Positions 61,110 to 64,000 of a DNA stretch of 64,000 nt are shown here, one piece after another. The translations under genes were made by a program, and so were the position numbers. Where the stretch lies: the NCBI GenBank assembly GCA_021378565.1, contig JAACJU010000003.1, positions 1 through 64,000 of the forward strand. The letters are read 5' to 3'. Source of the stretch: Arcobacter sp. LC1 (GTDB lineage Bacteria; Campylobacterota; Campylobacteria; Campylobacterales; Arcobacteraceae). Under the pieces are notes generated by a model. It was given only the letters and a program-made list of their open reading frames with translations. It did no database searches and was not told the origin of the DNA. Position 1 is the first letter of the stretch. Every line of letters begins with the position of its first letter.

Positions 61110-61385
61110 ATGGCAGTTAAGATTACTGATATTTGTATCAGCTGTGATTCATGTTTAGATGAATGTCCAGTTGACGCAATAGTCGATAACGACGATAACC
61201 CAACAGGAGAAGATGTATACTTTGTCCAAAGTGACAAATGTGTTGAATGTGTTGGTCACAATGATGAACCAGCATGTGCTAGTGCATGTCCAACTGATGG
61301 GTGTATTGTATGGGATGAAAAAAGTTCTGGTTCAGTGCAAAGCCCAAATAGAGGCGAAGTAGGAAGTCCTGTAGTTGATGATTAG
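61110..61385 (+). CDS. fdxA: 2[4Fe-4S] ferredoxin
   Basis: The 91-residue ferredoxin has two cluster motifs: CISCDSCLDECPVDA, and CVECVGHNDEPACASACPTDGC, where extra residues between the second and third cysteines mark the Allochromatium-type ferredoxin. A tail after residue 70 is polar. In C. jejuni fdxA is divergent from ahpC and linked to iron and oxygen tolerance. Start: the ATG at 61110 has AAAGGAG before it; an in-frame upstream codon at 61080 lies before the ribosome site. It ends in a strong terminator. Confidence 0.95.
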   Translation: MAVKITDICISCDSCLDECPVDAIVDNDDNPTGEDVYFVQSDKCVECVGHNDEPACASACPTDGCIVWDEKSSGSVQSPNRGEVGSPVVDD

Positions 61386-61414
61386 TATTTTCATACGAAA
61401 TTAAAAACTACTTT

Positions 61415-61450
61415 AAAAAAAGGTGAGCAAGTCATTGTTTGCCTTTTTTT
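61415..61450 (+). terminator. rho-independent terminator of fdxA
   Basis: A 16-bp stem (61415-61430 with 61435-61450), with A7-GG against CC-T7 at the base and three G-T wobbles above, closes a GTCA loop. The T7 run serves as the terminator tail, with more T after it. It separates fdxA from ndk. Confidence 0.88.
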
Positions 61451-61503
61451 AATTTTTTAGCTACAATTCGCGACTAAGTAAAATTTTATAAGGATACAAA
61501 ATA

Positions 61504-61917
61504 ATGCAAGAAACATTATCAATAATAAAACCTGATGGCGTTGCAAACAATTTAGTAGGCAAAATCATAAGTAGATTTGAAGAAGCTGGACTAGAGATTT
61601 GTGCTATTAAAAAGATTAGATTGAGCAAGCCTGATGCTAAGGCATTTTACGCTGTTCACAAAGACCAAGCTTTTTTTGCTGACTTGATTGACTTTATGGT
61701 TTCAGGTCCTGTTGTTATTTCTGTTTTAAAAGGGCAAGACGCTGTTAATAAAAATAGAGAATTAATGGGTGCTACAAATCCAAAAGAAGCAAAAGCTGGA
61801 ACAATAAGAGCAGATTTTGCTAAAAGCATAGACGCAAACACTGTACATGGAAGCGATAGCGAAGAAAATGCAAAAAATGAAATATCATTTTTCTTTGCAA
61901 GACAAGATATTTACTAA
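61504..61917 (+). CDS. ndk: nucleoside diphosphate kinase
   Basis: Ndk balances nucleoside triphosphates by phosphate transfer through a histidine. The 137-residue enzyme has [22 protein letters not shown] at the start, [24 protein letters not shown] and the active-site [11 protein letters not shown] (His115). Size and motifs are standard. It begins the ndk-DUF177-rpmF-plsX-fabH run in the same order as C. jejuni. Confidence 0.98.
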   Translation: MQETLSIIKPDGVANNLVGKIISRFEEAGLEICAIKKIRLSKPDAKAFYAVHKDQAFFADLIDFMVSGPVVISVLKGQDAVNKNRELMGATNPKEAKAGTIRADFAKSIDANTVHGSDSEENAKNEISFFFARQDIY

Positions 61918-61939
61918 AAATAAAAAATAAGTTTATTTT

Positions 61940-62326
61940 ATGAAAATAGATTTAAGAAAAATACCTAATACTGAAAAAAAATTTGAAAATAAGTTTAATT
62001 CAGTAAGAATTCAAGGTATTTTTTGTAAAGTGACTCCACATTTAGTTAAAATTGATTCCTTGATAACAGGGAATGTGAAAATAACTTGCTCAAGATGTGG
62101 AGAAAAATGCGAAAAAGAATTAGATGAAAAATTAATTTTTTTTGTAAGTGATGGAATCTATGAAGGCAAAGAAGATATTCTTGTGCTTGAGAGTGAAGAT
62201 GGATTTATTGATTTTGACGAGATTTGTCAAAGCGAAATAGCATCTTTATTAAGCGATTATCATTTATGCAAAGAATGTGAAGAAAAAAACGAACCTATAA
62301 ATATAGAAATTATCAAGGAGATATAA
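61940..62326 (+). CDS. DUF177 (YceD-type) protein
   Basis: The 128-residue protein lies just before rpmF, the conserved place of YceD/DUF177 proteins, which take part in 23S rRNA or ribosome assembly. A CxxC pair ([21 protein letters not shown]) and a second one near the end (LCKECEEK) could bind zinc. [18 protein letters not shown]-like text ([13 protein letters not shown]) and [16 protein letters not shown] fit the family. Molecular function is poorly known. It ends 1 base before rpmF. Confidence 0.88.
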   Translation: MKIDLRKIPNTEKKFENKFNSVRIQGIFCKVTPHLVKIDSLITGNVKITCSRCGEKCEKELDEKLIFFVSDGIYEGKEDILVLESEDGFIDFDEICQSEIASLLSDYHLCKECEEKNEPINIEIIKEI

Positions 62327-62327
62327 A

Positions 62328-62489
62328 ATGGCAGTACCAAAAAGACGAGTGAGTCACACAAGAAGTGCAAAAAGAAGAACTCATTACAAAATAACACTAA
62401 AAAGACCTGTAAAAGATAGCGATGGAACATGGAAAATGCCTCATATGGTGAATCCAAATACTGGCGAATATAAAAAGAGCGATGCTTAA
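62328..62489 (+). CDS. rpmF: 50S ribosomal protein L32
   Basis: The frame from ATG 62328 to TAA 62487-62489 encodes 53 residues: [20 protein letters not shown] at the start and [10 protein letters not shown] at the end, the L32 pattern. It lacks the two CxxC pairs of zinc-binding L32 proteins and so belongs to the cysteine-free form. AAGGAG lies seven bases before the start. It overlaps plsX by 8 bases. Confidence 0.97.
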   Translation: MAVPKRRVSHTRSAKRRTHYKITLKRPVKDSDGTWKMPHMVNPNTGEYKKSDA

Positions 62490-63474
62490 GATAGCAATAG
62501 ATGGCATGGGTGGGGACTTTGGTCCTGAACCTATTATAGAAGGACTTTTAGCAGCGTTAAAATCTAATAAAGAATTTAGCGCTATTGCTGTTGGAGACAA
62601 GGAACAAATTCTTCCTTTAATTCCTGAAGCTTATCAAGAAAGAATAGAAATATTACATGCTACTGATGTTATTTCTATGTCTGATTTGGCAACAGACGCA
62701 CTAAAACGAAAAGACTCAACTATTTATAAAGCTACCGAACTTGTCAAACTTGGAAATGCTGACGCTTTAATCTCAGCTGGACATAGTGGCGCTTCTATGG
62801 GTTTAGCGACTTTAAGAATTGGGCGAATTGAAGGTGTTACAAGACCCGCAATTGCTACACTTATGCCAACAAACGAAAATAAAAGTACCTTGGTTTTAGA
62901 TGTAGGTGCAAATATTGATAGTGATGCTAAAATTCTTTTTCAATTTGCGATAATGGGACAAGCATATGCAAAAGATGTTTTGCATATTGAAGAGCCTAAG
63001 ACTGGACTTTTAAGCAATGGGGAAGAAGAAAGCAAGGGTAGCATAGTTACTAAAGAAGCTTTTACTTATATGAAAAATCTCCCTAATTTTGCTGGAAATG
63101 TCGAGGGAAATGATATTTTCAATGGTTCAGTTGATGTAGTTATTTGTGATGGCTTTGTAGGAAATATCCTTTTAAAAACTGCTGAGGGTGTGGCTGATAC
63201 TATTAGCAAAATTATAAAAACAAATCTTAAACGCTCTTTGATTACCATAGCTGGTGCAGTGCTTATGAGAAAAGTTTTTAAAACGCTAAAAGTAAAAGTT
63301 GATTACGCTGAATATGGTGGTGCGCCACTTTTAGGTATCAAAGCTCCTGTTATAATATCACATGGTAAAAGTAATGCAAAAGCTATAAAAAATGCAATAT
63401 TTCAAGCAATTGATGCAGCTGATTCAAATTTGAATTCTGATATAAAAGAAAAATTAGCACAATACAAAATTTAA
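62482..63474 (+). CDS. plsX: phosphate acyltransferase PlsX
   Basis: PlsX makes acyl-phosphate from acyl-ACP for the PlsY step of phospholipid synthesis. The 330-residue protein has [50 protein letters not shown] and [17 protein letters not shown], all family marks. The ATG lies within the last codons of rpmF (8-base overlap), so it is co-translated. It ends 12 bases before fabH. Confidence 0.98.
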   Translation: MLKIAIDGMGGDFGPEPIIEGLLAALKSNKEFSAIAVGDKEQILPLIPEAYQERIEILHATDVISMSDLATDALKRKDSTIYKATELVKLGNADALISAGHSGASMGLATLRIGRIEGVTRPAIATLMPTNENKSTLVLDVGANIDSDAKILFQFAIMGQAYAKDVLHIEEPKTGLLSNGEEESKGSIVTKEAFTYMKNLPNFAGNVEGNDIFNGSVDVVICDGFVGNILLKTAEGVADTISKIIKTNLKRSLITIAGAVLMRKVFKTLKVKVDYAEYGGAPLLGIKAPVIISHGKSNAKAIKNAIFQAIDAADSNLNSDIKEKLAQYKI

Positions 63475-63486
63475 AAGGATTTATTT

Positions 63487-64000
63487 ATGCCTTATGCAGC
63501 TTTTAGATCAATAGGAGCTTTTGTTCCTGAAAAAATAATGACAAATAAAGATTTTGAAAAGCTTATTGATACAAGTGATGAATGGATACAAAAAAGAACT
63601 GGAATAAAAGAGCGAAGAATCTCAAATGAAGATGAAGCATCTTCAGATTTGGGAGCAAAGGCTGCTAAGGTAGCGATAGAGCGAGCAAAAATAGACAAAG
63701 ATGAGATTGATTTAGTAATTTGTGCTACTGTAACACCTGATTATTTATGTATGCCCTCAACTGCTTGCTTGATAGCTTCAAAATTAGAATTAAAACCTGT
63801 TATGGCATTTGACATAAGCGCAGCTTGTACTGGTTTTGTTTATGCTCTTAGCATTGCTAAAGCTTTTATAGAATCTGGTATGAAAAAAAATGTTTTAATA
63901 GTTGGAGCTGAAACGTATAGCTCAATTTTGGACTACACAGATAGAGCAACTTGCTTTTTATTTGGTGATGGTGCTGGGGCTTGTATTATTAGCGCAACTG
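63487..64000 (+). CDS. fabH: beta-ketoacyl-ACP synthase III (runs off the window)
   Basis: FabH starts fatty acid synthesis by condensing acetyl-CoA with malonyl-ACP. The ATG at 63487 (AAAAGGATTTATTT before it) opens 171 codons to the window end: [36 protein letters not shown] and the nucleophile Cys114 in [13 protein letters not shown], with [10 protein letters not shown] at the end. The catalytic His and Asn lie beyond the window. Gene order with plsX is that of C. jejuni. Confidence 0.97.
   Translation, partial: MPYAAFRSIGAFVPEKIMTNKDFEKLIDTSDEWIQKRTGIKERRISNEDEASSDLGAKAAKVAIERAKIDKDEIDLVICATVTPDYLCMPSTACLIASKLELKPVMAFDISAACTGFVYALSIAKAFIESGMKKNVLIVGAETYSSILDYTDRATCFLFGDGAGACIISAT

Overview
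The window is AT-rich, gene-dense chromosomal DNA from a Campylobacterota bacterium, most likely a Campylobacter or close relative. The right end (peroxiredoxin divergent from fdxA, then ndk, a DUF177 gene, rpmF, plsX, fabH) has the gene order I recall from Campylobacter jejuni. The flagellar proteins, lutABC, lctP and the DEAD-box helicase also look epsilonproteobacterial. Other parts differ from my recollection of C. jejuni: a PII nitrogen-sensing set, a general amino-acid ABC transporter, NrdDG and a periplasmic molybdenum hydroxylase. Species-level assignment is not possible from this sequence alone.

Layout. 1-1154: CDP-sugar genes rfbG (cut by the window edge) and rfbF. 1509-9821: a packed minus-strand flagellar operon, in transcription order acidic protein, fliQ, fliJ-like, motE-like, fliL, basic membrane protein, flgH, flgK, fliD, fliS, fliT-like; divergent from it are flgI-fliM (9914-12059). 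12126-18147: amtB-glnK-pyrC on the minus strand, divergent from a shrunken NtrC/Fis-type regulator fused by overlapping start/stop to glnD. 18353-21055: nrdD-nrdG for anaerobic deoxynucleotide synthesis. 21362-26083: accessory stretch with a DMT permease, a YbjQ-like protein, an MFS permease, a HicAB toxin-antitoxin pair and an AEC permease. 26269-33624: transketolase, lactate permease, tRNA-Val(GAC), proA, phosphohexomutase and a nitrilase-family hydrolase. 33721-37793: aapJQMP. 38070-40767: lutABC. 40911-49302: dCMP deaminase, a second YbjQ-like protein, accBC, DEAD-box helicase, phosphate permease and asparagine synthase. 49354-57561: cytochrome c / 2Fe-2S / molybdopterin oxidoreductase with XdhC and MocA maturation factors, enclosing a frameshifted gamma-glutamyltranspeptidase. 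57728-64000: gpsA, rho, peroxiredoxin, fdxA, ndk, DUF177, rpmF, plsX and the start of fabH.

How it fits together. The cell appears to be a motile, sugar-poor, amino-acid and organic-acid user: lactate is imported by LctP and oxidised by LutABC, amino acids come in through Aap, and an extra periplasmic oxidase feeds electrons to cytochrome c. Nitrogen is sensed through GlnD-GlnK-AmtB with an unusual linked regulator. The items most worth follow-up are that regulator (no visible sigma-54 contact loop), two uncharacterised flagellar-operon proteins of opposite charge, the ggt frameshift at an A7 tract, and a tRNA-Val with C at position 33. I saw no prophage, CRISPR array, rRNA operon or insertion sequence.
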